A stretch of DNA of 64,000 bases from CBDFMG01 sp965221205 [NCBI: bacterium] (GCA_965221205.1 OZ244870.1:1426001-1490000), one strand, 5' to 3'. Numbered from the stretch's first letter, positions 48,739-59,549 are shown. Notes: generated by a model from the sequence alone, not told the origin. Translations and numbers: made by a program.

Positions 48739-50018
48739 ATGATTCGAATCATCACCGTTTTTTCAATGTGCTTGCTTTTTGCATTTTCATGTTCGGCACC
48801 AAGTTCCGATTCAGGCGCAGTACAGGCAACATCTGATTACGAAGGTTTACTGATTCTTTCACGCGAATTCCGTGAATATCTGATTCCGAATGTCGTGAAC
48901 GGAGCACCAGATTACACACCCGCAGCTATGCGTGAGCAATTCTCAGGACTGGTGTCGTTCAGGAAGCGTCTGAATACAATCAATATCAGTACATGGCCGG
49001 TTTCACAGCAAGTCGATTACCATATTGTTCGGGCAGAAATGAACGGATTCGAATTCGATCACAGAGTCCGGAAACCGTGGTCACGCGACCCAGCCTTTTA
49101 TCTCCAATCGCAAGGCGGTGCTGGTCCGACCCGGTACGGAGCACTCCGAACTTCCGATTTTCCGGTCAGTGAGGCTGAGCTGCCGGATTTCACCATGAAG
49201 CTCAAAGCAGTACCTGTGATTTTTGAACAAGCAAAAGCGAATCTATCCGAGGCATCGGGTGATCTTGCAGCATTTGCTATCCACTTTCTCGAAAACGATA
49301 TCGGAATCTACCAAAATATTGTCAATGGAGTCACACAACACCATCCAGGGTTTGTTCCCGATGCTGAACGTGCTGTTGCAGCAATCGAGGAATACGGCAC
49401 TTGGCTTGAAGAAAACCAGAGTTCAATGACCGAACCGGCTGGTCTCGGCAAAGAAAACTACAACTGGTGGATGAAGAATGTACAGCTTGTGCCCTATACA
49501 TGGGATGAACTTATGACCATCATGGAACATGAGTATAACCGCGCACTCGCTGCACTCAAACTCGAGCAGAAGGGGTTTCATATGCACTCGAAGAGATTTT
49601 CATGCATTCTGGATTATTGGACAAATATCCACAGGGGCGTGAAATTAACTACATCATGATGGCGTTCCGGTCTGTTCGAGCTATAGCAGACTTGAAACTC
49701 CACAGCAATGAATTCGATCTAGCGGAATCGTTCGAATACTGTTACGAAGCAACGCCTTATAACTGGATGCAGCCGGATGGATTTGAAGTGTGGTATGAAA
49801 TGGAGACAACGCTCCGGTATCCAGGATGGCATATGGGGATGGTGCTTGGCAAAATTCAATTGCTGAACATCATTGCAGACCGTGGCAGCCAGCTCGGAGA
49901 TGATTTTATCCTAAAAGACTTCATGGATGGCTTTTTCGGTGCAGGCATGATTCCAATAGCCCTCACACGCTGGGAACTCACCGGCCTGTCTGACGAAATG
50001 GAGAAGCTGCTGGAATAA
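48739..50018 (+). pseudogene. DUF885 family gene with internal deletion
   Basis: AGGAGGAGG precedes ATG 48739 and a lipoprotein leader (CLLFAFSCS). The N-terminal half is a normal DUF885 start (VSQQVDYHIVRAEMNGFEFD; MTIMEHEYNRALAALKLEQ). At about 49575 it jumps, with a frame change, to SYALEEIFMHSGLLDKYPQG and ends at TAA 50016-50018. The intact relative at 57834-59549 has well over 100 residues between these points, including its HEVYPGHFFED site, so the presumed active site is lost. Confidence 0.85.
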
Positions 50019-50310
50019 GATGATTGCTAAAGCTTTTGCAGGAAATGTGACAACTTTTATTATTACTTAATGCACTATAAACAGAATTATATAGAAATCC
50101 TGTTTTGATTTTATTGAATCTATATGGTGGCACTTGGTTTACGCTAGTATAGTCCATAATCAGCTTGATTTCCCTTGATTAAATCAAATATTATTGTCAC
50201 ATTACAGCTTCTACTCGCACAAAATTTTAGCTATTACAAATCAATACAAGTTGCCTCAAATTTTATTATAATTTTTCAACACACTAACCATGTATAAGGA
50301 GTATTGTACT

Positions 50311-51906
50311 ATGGAAGCATTAAAAGCGATTATGATGCTGACACTGACAGTGCTTGTTTCTGTTTCGCTGGCCCGCGCTCAGGAAGAGATCGATTATGAG
50401 ATGGCCGACAAGTTCAGAGATGAAGGTTTCAACAGATCGCAGGTGATGGACATTGCGAGTTATATGACCGATGTCTACGGTCCCCGGTTGTCTAACTCCC
50501 CGAGCTACAACCGTTCTGCACAGTGGGCGACCGACAAATTCAGAGAATACGGCATTTCTGCCGAGATGCAGGCATACGGCCAGTTAGGGACCGGCTGGGA
50601 AAACAGATACACATCGGTCCATATGCATAAACCGGAATATCAGCCGGTTATTGCCTATCCGCTGCCGTGGACACGCAGTACGAATGGCAAAGTAATCAGC
50701 AATGTCGTTTACATAAATACACAGGGGATTTATTCAGAGAGAGACCTCGATCAATATCGCGGAAAACTCCGCAATAAAATTGTTTTCACTATGCCGAAAC
50801 GGAAACTCAAACTGCAATTCAGTCCCCTTGCTGTCCGTCTGTCAGAAGAAGAACTTGAAGGTATGGCAAAATTGCATGTTGTGCCGGAAGAAAACACCGT
50901 TTCGATCTCTCAGGATGAATATCGGCGGCTACAACAGGGCTCAGTAAAAGAGCCGTTTTTACGCAACAAACTCAACGAATTTTTTGAATTGGAAGGTGCA
51001 GCTGTCCTTGTGTCGCCGGGGAGAGAAGGTACAGGACCTTTCGACAAAGGTGTCGTATTCGTTCCCGGCGGCCGTCCGCTGCCGTTAGATGCGCCAAGAC
51101 CGATTCCTGAGCTTTTTATGTCGGCTGAACATTACAACAGAGTGATCCGAGTACTCGAGAAAAATATCGATGTCGAAATGGAAGTTGAGATTGACAACTA
51201 TTACGAGGAAGAAGACCTCAATGACTATAATGTCATTGCAGAGATACAGGGAACTGACCTCCGAGATGAATTTGTCATGATCGGCGGTCACTACGATGCA
51301 AAACCGGCAGGAACCGGTGCAACTGACAACGCTTCAGGAGCAGCGGCTGTCATGGAAGCAATGCGAATTCTCAAAGAAACTGGAGCACAGCCGCGCCGTA
51401 CCATCCGTGCGGCCCTCTGGGGTTCTGAAGAAATCGGTCACCATGGATCGAGTGCATATGTTGAGCAGAATTTCGGCGGCCCAGACATTGCAAACAGGCT
51501 TCCCGAACACGATAAATTGTCGGTCTATTTCAACATGGACTGGTACGGAAGATTCCGTGGTGTATTCTTACAGGGGAATGATCTTGTTCGTCCGATTTTT
51601 GAAGAATGGATGAAACCGTTCCACGACGTTGGTATGGCCTATCTGGTCCCTGGAAATACCGGCGGATCCGACCATCTTGATTTTATCCAGGCTGGTCTGC
51701 CGGGATTCCAGTTTATACAGGATGACCTCGAGTTCTTTACCACGAATTGGCACACCAATATGGACGTGTATGACCGCTTAGTAGAAGAAGACCTGATGCA
51801 GGCTTCGGTCATTCTTGCAAGCTGGGCATATTTTGCTGCAATGCGCGATGAGATGATCCCAAGAAGTGAGCGGCAGATGAAAAACAACCGGAGATGGCAT
51901 AAATAA
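50311..51906 (+). CDS. Secreted M28 family metallopeptidase, paralogue 3
   Basis: 531 residues from ATG 50311, 9 bases after AAGGAG (an ATG at 50290 precedes that site). Signal peptide TLTVLVSVSLARAQ. M28 residues: GGHYDAKPAG (about 327), ATDNASGA, WGSEEIGHHG (about 370), YFNMDWYG and [10 protein letters not shown] (about 483). The C-terminus ends in a basic, Arg/Asn-rich tail. A decayed tandem copy follows at 51949. Confidence 0.92.
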   Translation: MEALKAIMMLTLTVLVSVSLARAQEEIDYEMADKFRDEGFNRSQVMDIASYMTDVYGPRLSNSPSYNRSAQWATDKFREYGISAEMQAYGQLGTGWENRYTSVHMHKPEYQPVIAYPLPWTRSTNGKVISNVVYINTQGIYSERDLDQYRGKLRNKIVFTMPKRKLKLQFSPLAVRLSEEELEGMAKLHVVPEENTVSISQDEYRRLQQGSVKEPFLRNKLNEFFELEGAAVLVSPGREGTGPFDKGVVFVPGGRPLPLDAPRPIPELFMSAEHYNRVIRVLEKNIDVEMEVEIDNYYEEEDLNDYNVIAEIQGTDLRDEFVMIGGHYDAKPAGTGATDNASGAAAVMEAMRILKETGAQPRRTIRAALWGSEEIGHHGSSAYVEQNFGGPDIANRLPEHDKLSVYFNMDWYGRFRGVFLQGNDLVRPIFEEWMKPFHDVGMAYLVPGNTGGSDHLDFIQAGLPGFQFIQDDLEFFTTNWHTNMDVYDRLVEEDLMQASVILASWAYFAAMRDEMIPRSERQMKNNRRWHK

Positions 51907-51948
51907 GAAGATACTCAAGATTTACATTCGCTTAGCAAGAAAAACACG

Positions 51949-53223
51949 ATGAAACAATCTCAGCTATCTCAAAGAATATATACTGTTCTGCAGAGTGGGC
52001 GAATGAACGGTTTGAAAGCTATGGAATCGACGTGGAAATTCAGGCGTATGGTGAAGTTGGACTCGGTTGGGAGAATAAATACACCTCAGTCCATATGCAT
52101 AAGCCGGAATATCAACCGATCATTGCCTATCCGGTTGCATGGTCTCGGAGTAGAGACGGCAAAGCGGCGAGTAATGTTATCTATGTGAATATCCATGAGC
52201 TCTACTTAGACGCCGACCTCAATAAATTCCGGGGAAAGCTCGGGGGTAAAATTGTTTTGACAGCCCCAAAAAGGGAACTTGAACTGCAATTCAATCCGCT
52301 TGCTGTCCGGTTGTCCGAAGAAGATCTTGAGAGTATGGCCGAATTGAAAGTCGGTGGTATTGAAGGCGGTTGGAGACGGCAGCGCGAATCGGATGATGAA
52401 GACAAGACCACTTTCTCAGGGAGAAGTCGAACTTTTCTTTGAGGCGGAAGGAGTTGCTGCACTCATTGAACCGGGAGCCCGCGGAAGAAACGGCCATTTT
52501 GATAAGGGTGTTGTGAGTGTTGGCAGCGGTAGACCCATCGGTAAAGGAGACCGGAAACCGCTCCCCCGACTGATCTTTGTGATGAAGGCGTCATGATCGG
52601 AGGACATTACGACGCTAAATCGTCCAGGACCGGAGCAACCGATAAAATGCTTCCGATGCAGCAGCAGTTATGGAAGCGATGCGGATCCTCAAAGAGACCG
52701 GCACGCAACCACGCCGTACCATCCGCCCGGCGCTGCACTTTGGGGCTCTGAAGAAGCCGGACTCCTCGGTGCACGGGCGTATGTTCGTGACACGTTTGGA
52801 GGTCTCGACCATGAAAGCCGTAAACCTGAACATGATAAGTTATCGGTCTACCTCAATATGGATTGGTACGGCACAGGGGTATCTACCTGCAGGGGAATGA
52901 CCTTGTTCGTTCGATCTTTGAAGCGTGGATGAAGCCGTTCCATGATGTCGGAATGACTTATCTTGCTTCCTGGCAATACGAGTGGGACTGATCATATGGC
53001 TTTTGTTCTTGCAGGACTTCCAGGATTTCAATTTATCCAGGATGATTTAGAATTTCCCACTACGGCGTTTCACACAAATATGGATGTATATGACCGGTTG
53101 GTACCCGAAGATATGATGCAGGCGTCGGTAATCCTCGCAAGCTGGACTTATGTAGCGGCTGTGCGTGCTGAGATGATTCCTCGGAGTGAGCAGCAGATGG
53201 AAAATAACCGCAGGTGGCATTAG
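51949..53223 (+). pseudogene. Decayed tandem copy of the M28 peptidase
   Basis: Segments of the preceding gene recur in changing frames: SAEWANERFESYGIDVEIQA, SVHMHKPEYQPIIAYPVAWS, LELQFNPLAVRLSEEDLESM, then VELFFEAEGVAALIEPGARG in another, GGHYDAKSSRTGATDK, and finally [20 protein letters not shown] to TAG 53221-53223. The signal peptide and about 45 N-terminal residues are missing, and at least four frameshifts and one deletion (between KPLPRLIFV and the GGHYDA region) are present. Confidence 0.9.
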
Positions 53224-53471
53224 GTAAAAAAGTAAAGAACTATGTAATGCGTTTTTCTGATGTACAATGAAAAAGTGTAGTACTTTAGCAGGATAGCATT
53301 TGAACAGGACATTTTGTTCACGACTGACGGTGTAATATGCCTTTCGAGAAGACAAACAGATTTTTATCTGATAAAATAAATATTCCAAACATAACCCTTC
53401 ACACTTCACACTTTTGAACGATGAATATTGTGACTGGAAAACAATGAGAATGACATTATGGAGAGATCAAT

Positions 53472-54824
53472 ATGAAGATTTCCATAAAAACCGTCCTGTT
53501 TTTTTATAGTATAGTTGTTTTATTTCCAACAAATTCTTCATCACAAGATACCGGAGTTCAATCGGTTCAAGATATAGATTCTGTAATGCCGTTCCGCAAG
53601 CGTGTTGAGCTCATGTCACACTGGCGTCAGCAAAAAATTGCTACTGTCCTGCCTGCAGTTATGAATGAGCAAGATATAGAAATGTGGATAGTCCGCCGCT
53701 CCGAAGGCCAATTGTTCTACTCTCTTTTACCGTTGAATGACATCGGTGTGCCTGTAACTGAACAAACACCGGTAACGGTTCCTTCAATTATTCTTTATTA
53801 CAAAAAAAGCGAATCAGAAGAAGTTGAATTTAGTGAAGTGCGGGACATGATACATCTCAACGAGTTAGTATCTGAGTGGAATCCAAAACAAATCGGCATA
53901 TTTACCGAAAATATAGAAGAGTATCGAGCTGCACTCGGTAAAAAATATGGTTCAAAACTGGTATCATCCTATTTCCTTGGTGTCCGCTGGGTTGAATCAC
54001 AACTTAATCAACAACTCAGCGCATACCGCCATTCTGTCGGTGTAACACATGATGTGATTGGCCAGGCTCTTTCAAACAGAGTAATTACTCCCGATGTGAC
54101 AACATCTGAAGATGTGAAATGGTGGCTCATTCATACGCTTCTTGATCATGGCATAAGTCTCAACAATCCGCCAAGTATTACCCACTATAGAAGTCAGCTT
54201 GAAATACCGAACTATGATGATCCCGCAAAACTTTTTGGTTCCGAAATGCAGGAGGACGGCCTAGAAATAATTATACGGCGTGGTGACATAATTCGATTCG
54301 ATATTGAACCGCTCTATCTCGGATTTGGTGCCGATGTGCATCAGGCAGGCTACGTTCTAAAAAAAGGTGAAACAGACGCACCTGAAGGCCTCAAACAGGC
54401 AATGAAACTGTGTAACCGCGTCCACGATATTATGATTGCTGAAATTACAGCAGGAAAATCCGGTGATGAGATGTATGGTGCGGCACAGTCAAATGCAGAA
54501 AAAGAAGGTATTAACACTCGCGTAATCATGCACCCGGTGCTCTATTATAACATGCCTCTCTATCACGGATTTCCGTTTCTTGCACGAACATTGTCCGGAG
54601 CGGGTATGTCAATCAATTCGGATGGAGGCAGGGGTGAAAACTGGAATGGCCGCCATATACTCTACCCCAATACTGTCTATGCCATGGAACCCTATACAAT
54701 GGTGACTATTCCCGAATGGGGAAATCAGATAATCGAACTCGGATTAGGTGAAGTTGTTGCTTTCACTGATGACGGTTTTCAGTATGTCAACGGTCGCCAG
54801 ACAGAATGGTATCTGATAAAATAA
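53472..54824 (+). CDS. Secreted M24-like peptidase (Xaa-Pro type), paralogue 1
   Basis: 450 residues with a signal peptide (FYSIVVLFPTNSSSQ). The N-terminal creatinase-like domain (about 40-180) precedes an M24 fold (about 190-450). Metal residues can be assigned: FDIEPLYLGFGAD supplies two Asp 11 apart as in family members, a HPVLYY or LYHGF His, MEP and LGEVVAFTDDG Glu. The usual GHG context of the His is absent, so activity against Xaa-Pro peptides is uncertain. It is followed after 91 bases by a paralogue. Confidence 0.85.
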   Translation: MKISIKTVLFFYSIVVLFPTNSSSQDTGVQSVQDIDSVMPFRKRVELMSHWRQQKIATVLPAVMNEQDIEMWIVRRSEGQLFYSLLPLNDIGVPVTEQTPVTVPSIILYYKKSESEEVEFSEVRDMIHLNELVSEWNPKQIGIFTENIEEYRAALGKKYGSKLVSSYFLGVRWVESQLNQQLSAYRHSVGVTHDVIGQALSNRVITPDVTTSEDVKWWLIHTLLDHGISLNNPPSITHYRSQLEIPNYDDPAKLFGSEMQEDGLEIIIRRGDIIRFDIEPLYLGFGADVHQAGYVLKKGETDAPEGLKQAMKLCNRVHDIMIAEITAGKSGDEMYGAAQSNAEKEGINTRVIMHPVLYYNMPLYHGFPFLARTLSGAGMSINSDGGRGENWNGRHILYPNTVYAMEPYTMVTIPEWGNQIIELGLGEVVAFTDDGFQYVNGRQTEWYLIK

Positions 54825-54915
54825 ATTGAATTTGGTACGGCACAATGTTGCTGATATCTAAGCATGATACTGGAAAATTATTATTCATAATAGTAATGAG
54901 ACAGGAGGTGATTAC

Positions 54916-56241
54916 ATGAAACGGCTAATGCAATTTTTTGTTATATCCGGATTGTTGATTGCAACAACCACAAGTAGTGTACTTGCACAGGATGTTGGAT
55001 TTGGAGATGTTAACGATATCAGCAATATACTTCCGCTGCGTGAGCGGGAACAGTATATGAATGAAGTGGTCGAATGGAGAGTTGAGAATCTCCTGCCCGA
55101 GCTGATGAACAAACACGGAATCGATATGTGGCTTATTTTGTCCCAGGAAAATAATAAAGACCCTGTAGCTGTGACGCTCGGAGACAGATTGTTTCTCGGC
55201 AGATCGATGATTATTTATAATACCGGAACTGGTGAAGGTGTCCGCCGGTATGGCGGCGGCATCGGGCAGGTGAAAGAGCTTGTGAATGAACTCGACCCGA
55301 AAAAAATAGGGATCAATACGTCGGATTTGTGGAATACCGGCGATGGATTGACAAAAGGCCTCTATGACAAGCTTGTCAGTGCTCTCGGTGATGATGAGGA
55401 CAGGCTTGTGTCGGCCGAAAATCTTAGCAACGAATGGCTTGAAACGAAAACTGATCGGGAATTAAGTGTGTATCGCCATGTCGCGGGTGTTACGCATGAT
55501 GTGATTTCGGAAGCATTCTCAAACAAAGTGATCATTCCTGGTGTCACAACGACAGAAGGTGTCCGATGGTTTATCGCCCAACGATTTAACGATATAGGTA
55601 TTAAAGGCTATGGATTCACCGTTGAACTGCAGAGAAGCCCCTCAGACAGAAAACGGTATGGAAGTCCGTCTGTTCCGCTTGAATATGATGCCGATTCCAA
55701 AATGTCCGGCGATGTAGTGATCAGTAGAGGGGATATTATTCACAGCGATATCGGCAGCGAATATCTCGGTCTCAACACAGACAATCAGCAGCACGCCTAT
55801 GTTCTCAGAGAAGGCGAAACCGATGTTCCACAGGGATTGAAGCAAGCACTCCAGAATTCAAACCGGCTTCAAGATATCTTTATGAGTGAATTTGTTGAAG
55901 GCCGTTCGGGTAATGATATTACCTTCAGAACACTTGACCGTGCCCGGCGCGAAGGGCTGAAACCGATGGTCTACACCCATCCTATCGGATATCATCAACA
56001 CAGCGGCGGTACTATTATGGGGGCTGACAGCGACTATGCTCAGTACAATCCGCTGCCCAAAGCAGAATACCCGCTTCATTATAACACAGTTTGGTCGATT
56101 GAACTTGAAACGGTTACAGCCATACCGGAATGGGATGGCATGGAGGTTGAAATCTCTCTGGAAGAGGAAGGTGCTTTTACCGAGGATAAGGGAGCTTACT
56201 TTCTTGATGGCCGCCAGACACAATGGTTTATTATTCATTAA
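54916..56241 (+). CDS. Secreted M24-like peptidase (Xaa-Pro type), paralogue 2
   Basis: 441 residues, with AGGAGGTGATT, close to the perfect complement of the 16S tail, before ATG. Signal peptide FFVISGLLIATTTSSVLAQ. Two-domain creatinase-like layout. Asp pair in SDIGSEYLGLNTD (11 apart), His in THPIGYHQH, Glu in SIELETV and SLEEEGAFTED. It resembles the previous gene along its length and the M24 gene at 33612. The three look like one family expanded locally. Confidence 0.87.
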   Translation: MKRLMQFFVISGLLIATTTSSVLAQDVGFGDVNDISNILPLREREQYMNEVVEWRVENLLPELMNKHGIDMWLILSQENNKDPVAVTLGDRLFLGRSMIIYNTGTGEGVRRYGGGIGQVKELVNELDPKKIGINTSDLWNTGDGLTKGLYDKLVSALGDDEDRLVSAENLSNEWLETKTDRELSVYRHVAGVTHDVISEAFSNKVIIPGVTTTEGVRWFIAQRFNDIGIKGYGFTVELQRSPSDRKRYGSPSVPLEYDADSKMSGDVVISRGDIIHSDIGSEYLGLNTDNQQHAYVLREGETDVPQGLKQALQNSNRLQDIFMSEFVEGRSGNDITFRTLDRARREGLKPMVYTHPIGYHQHSGGTIMGADSDYAQYNPLPKAEYPLHYNTVWSIELETVTAIPEWDGMEVEISLEEEGAFTEDKGAYFLDGRQTQWFIIH

Positions 56242-56268
56242 ATATTATAATGTGAGTTTGTCATAACA

Positions 56269-56589
56269 GTGATACGAATACTTATCACACTTTGCACTAT
56301 GATATGGTTCTCAGGCTGTCAAATGAATAACGATATGCCGAACCATGTTAATGACATCCAATCGAAAGCGGCTGCACTATCAGTCAATAAATAAGGGTAC
56401 TGGGAAGCAAATATAGGTGACGATCACCCTGTTATCAGCGTAAGTTAGTATGATGCACAGAAATACTATAAATGGCTATCGGAAAAGAATAGGTATCGAT
56501 TTCGTGCTCCCGACCGGTTGTTGTTACTATTAAAACGTGGAGAGCTAAAACTGGCAGAGACGAAAAATTGTTACAATTGGGCGGGGTAA
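56269..56589 (+). pseudogene. Remnant of a SUMF1/formylglycine-generating enzyme-like lipoprotein gene
   Basis: One frame from GTG 56269 gives a lipoprotein leader (IRILITLCTMIWFSGCQ), a TAA at 56392, then GDDHPVISVS, a TAG near 56446, and YDAQKYYKWLSEKNRYRFRA, followed by KRGELKLAETK and TAA 56587-56589. The (P)VISVSxYDAQKYYKWLSEK segment is characteristic of the SUMF1 fold (PVVNVSWxDAxxYCxWL). Two nonsense codons and loss of most of the domain make it a relic. No sulfatase gene is in the window. Confidence 0.65.
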
Positions 56590-56652
56590 TAACTAAGTTA
56601 TTGGAATACCAGCCTGGTGACAAGTATAATAAAACAGTTTTTGAGGAGAAAA

Positions 56653-57783
56653 ATGAATAATATTACTATTTTTTCAATCATGAGAAGAAGTGTGATGTAC
56701 AGCTCGCTTCTTCTCTTTGTTGCATGCGATGGAGGTGCCGATTATTCGGCACTCCTCGATGCCGCACGAAGTGCCCAGGAAAGCATCAACAATTTTTCCT
56801 CCGGGAGAGGTTACAGCCTCAATTCCTTACAAGGATTTGTCAATGAATCGATAGAAATGGCTGAAGCAGGGCTGATTTCGCAGGAAAAAGTGGATGAGAC
56901 AGTTAATGACTTGCAGGAATGGAGTCAGTGGTTCGACGATGAACTTTTCCGCAGCCCGATGCTGCCAGTATCGCTCTTGGATTCGGGACCGAACGTTGTT
57001 TCTCCACCTAGGGGAGTCCATCCGTTCTACAAAAAGTATCTCAATGCCTACAATGAAGACTATACTAAGGGAATTCCAATTATAGCATCTCACAAAGTGG
57101 ACGATAGGGCGATGCTCAAGATTCGGAGCACCATACTGAAAATGTTGAGTAAGCGTCCCGATGTGCGGGATGCAATGGTTGCTAACAAGGAAAGAATTGT
57201 GGTTAGAGCGGTCCTGGAAGAGAGTTGGAACCATCCCGAATTCAGGTTCGGCACAGAAGGAGGTGGCTCCAGACCTTCGTTCCCTTCTACGCTTATCGAA
57301 GAGGAAGGAATCTATTATCTAACTGAATATGGTGAAGTGCAGCCGCGGTTCTACCACGGCAGATTCATGGGCAGATATCTCATTGTTGAAGAGTTTCTCC
57401 ACTCGATGCAGCGAATGGGAATGCCATTTGTGGAAGATGGCGTAAATATTCAAAAAGAGATTGAAAGTGCATACATCAATGCGGTGAAGACCGGCGCATT
57501 CGACTCAGAGGCGTTCTACGATGAAAGCATATCAGGTACCGACCGGGTCCCATTGACCGATCCTTCACGGCAGTCAGAATTAGAATCTTACCTGACAGAA
57601 CAGCACATACGAAGAATAAACGGAGAATATCTTGCTATTTCGGCAGAACTCTTTTTTTACGGGACAGTGCCGACTGGTGATCCGAAAGCAAAGAACAGAG
57701 AAGAACTCAAGCAATATGACCCGGTTGTCTATAATATTTTAACACGCTATTTTTATGAAGATGACTGGCATCCCTATAAATGA
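56653..57783 (+). CDS. Metalloprotease-like lipoprotein with EExxH in place of HExxH, paralogue B
   Basis: 376 residues. AGGAG at 56644-56648 sets ATG 56653. Leader YSSLLLFVACDGG suggests a lipoprotein. Shares with 39126-40208 the segments GVHPFYKKYLNAYNEDYTKG, GIPIIASHKVDDRAMLK, VEEFLHSMQR, and a C-terminal YNILTRYF...W.PY ending. The EEF(G/L)H pattern is conserved in both, so the replacement of the first His is not a single-gene accident. Function unknown. The next gene (DUF885) starts 50 bases downstream. Confidence 0.75.
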   Translation: MNNITIFSIMRRSVMYSSLLLFVACDGGADYSALLDAARSAQESINNFSSGRGYSLNSLQGFVNESIEMAEAGLISQEKVDETVNDLQEWSQWFDDELFRSPMLPVSLLDSGPNVVSPPRGVHPFYKKYLNAYNEDYTKGIPIIASHKVDDRAMLKIRSTILKMLSKRPDVRDAMVANKERIVVRAVLEESWNHPEFRFGTEGGGSRPSFPSTLIEEEGIYYLTEYGEVQPRFYHGRFMGRYLIVEEFLHSMQRMGMPFVEDGVNIQKEIESAYINAVKTGAFDSEAFYDESISGTDRVPLTDPSRQSELESYLTEQHIRRINGEYLAISAELFFYGTVPTGDPKAKNREELKQYDPVVYNILTRYFYEDDWHPYK

Positions 57784-57833
57784 GCAATACCGAAATAATA
57801 CTAAACGATTTATGAAAAATCCGGAGAATTGAA

Positions 57834-59549
57834 ATGAATACTGGCGGTATAAAAATATCTGTGGTTTTGTTCTTTGGTTTATTCTTTAACTGTACCTTAT
57901 CGGCGCCTGAAATTGATTACGAATTTAAAAGTGAAGGTGATCCGCAAATTGCAGACTTGGTCACCCGCTATTATCAGCAATCCGATGAAGAAAGCGCAGT
58001 TTTATCGGGTATGACTCGTGCTTCATATCAAGCGTGGGCAGAACGCTCAAGGGCGTTTATAGTTGAGCTGGAATCGTCAATCGACTATGATGCGCTCGAT
58101 GTGTCTGGGCAGATCGATTATGACTACTTTCACGCACAGCTCGACAACAGTATCCTTATGATCGAAGACCTCCGACGCTGGGAGGTATCCCCCACAATGT
58201 ACATCCCGTTTAATGCATTTTTCGTTCCATCTCTTGATCTTGAACGTCCCTGGGAAGAGCGGTTCGAAGAGATGATTGCTGGTCTTGAAAACGATCTTGA
58301 TCTTTTTGAACGGGGCAAGGAAAATCTCAATAATCCTCCGCTGATATGGACAGAAAGTTCTATACAGGATTGTGATTATGTGTTGCTGTATCTCAACACT
58401 TCACTTCCTAGCATAATCGAACGGGCACCGAATGAAGACCTTAAAGCAAGAATGACAGCTGCTGCCGAAAAATACCGCGCAGCACTGGAAGATTACCGAC
58501 AGTTTCTCGCGACAGACCTCAGACCGCGCTCACGGGGAAGCTATGTTGTCGGTGAGGAAGTGTTTAACAGGTTACTTAAAAACTATTTCATGGACTATAC
58601 TGTCGACGAGTTGATTGCAATCGGTGAGCAGGAAGTTGAGAATAATATCAGACTCCTTGAGGAAACAGCACGGGAGATCGACCCAACAAAAACATGGGAC
58701 AAACTTTTACGGGAAAACTGGTTTGATCATGTTGCCCCCTGGGATTTGTTCGACGATTTGAAAAATGAAAAAGACAGGGCGAAAAAAATCGTCCTTGAAC
58801 AGCTTGTGGATGTTCCTTCCGGTCTTGAGCCGGAATACCGGTATGCAAAAGAAGCACACTACAACACCATTGCACAGGGTCAGTCAGGAATCGGGCCAAT
58901 TACGTTCACACATGGGAATACATATATTGGCTACTTTGCAATCCCCTATATCGACCATTATGAAACAATGGAACGGAAAAGCATCTTCATGCGTGACTGG
59001 AACCGGAGCTGGTACATAGCACAGCATATTCCCCATGAGGTTTATCCCGGTCACTTTTTTGAAGATTTTATGCAGAAGAAAAACATGAGGCCAGCACGAC
59101 TTCTTGCCGGTAATGCTCCTTTTACATCGATCCGTGCGGCCTTTTCCGAAGGATGGGGTGTCTACGGCGAGGAGGTCATGTCCGACCTCGGTTATTTTGA
59201 AGGTGATAAACGGATGTATCTCTCACATCTTGGACACCGTATGTGGCGAATTGCGCGAATTCTCATCGACCCCAAGATGCATACACGAGGAATGTCGTAC
59301 GATGATGCGCACAAGTTTTTTATGAGTATCGGACTCACTGTCGGTCAGGCACATGTGGAAACCAGGCAAGTCACAACATCACCGGTACACGATGCCGCTT
59401 ACTATATCGGCAAACTTGAGGTGATGAAGCTCAGGGATGACTATATGACAATGACTGGTGACCAATACGATATAAAACAGTTTCATACCAAGCTGCTCCT
59501 GCTTGGGGGTGTTCCTCCCTATCTTGCTCGCAAGGAGATGCTTGAATAA
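57834..59549 (+). CDS. DUF885 family exported protein
   Basis: 571 residues, normal for DUF885. Leader VVLFFGLFFNCTLSAP could be a lipoprotein signal. The helical body includes HIPHEVYPGHFFEDFM (about 395-410), a HExxxGH motif typical of the family, and SEGWGVYGEEVMSDLGY (about 437-453). C-terminal QVTTSPVHDAAYYIGKLE is also typical. A carboxypeptidase-like metal enzyme role is suspected for the family but I cannot state a substrate. It is the intact relative of the broken gene at 48739. Confidence 0.88.
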   Translation: MNTGGIKISVVLFFGLFFNCTLSAPEIDYEFKSEGDPQIADLVTRYYQQSDEESAVLSGMTRASYQAWAERSRAFIVELESSIDYDALDVSGQIDYDYFHAQLDNSILMIEDLRRWEVSPTMYIPFNAFFVPSLDLERPWEERFEEMIAGLENDLDLFERGKENLNNPPLIWTESSIQDCDYVLLYLNTSLPSIIERAPNEDLKARMTAAAEKYRAALEDYRQFLATDLRPRSRGSYVVGEEVFNRLLKNYFMDYTVDELIAIGEQEVENNIRLLEETAREIDPTKTWDKLLRENWFDHVAPWDLFDDLKNEKDRAKKIVLEQLVDVPSGLEPEYRYAKEAHYNTIAQGQSGIGPITFTHGNTYIGYFAIPYIDHYETMERKSIFMRDWNRSWYIAQHIPHEVYPGHFFEDFMQKKNMRPARLLAGNAPFTSIRAAFSEGWGVYGEEVMSDLGYFEGDKRMYLSHLGHRMWRIARILIDPKMHTRGMSYDDAHKFFMSIGLTVGQAHVETRQVTTSPVHDAAYYIGKLEVMKLRDDYMTMTGDQYDIKQFHTKLLLLGGVPPYLARKEMLE

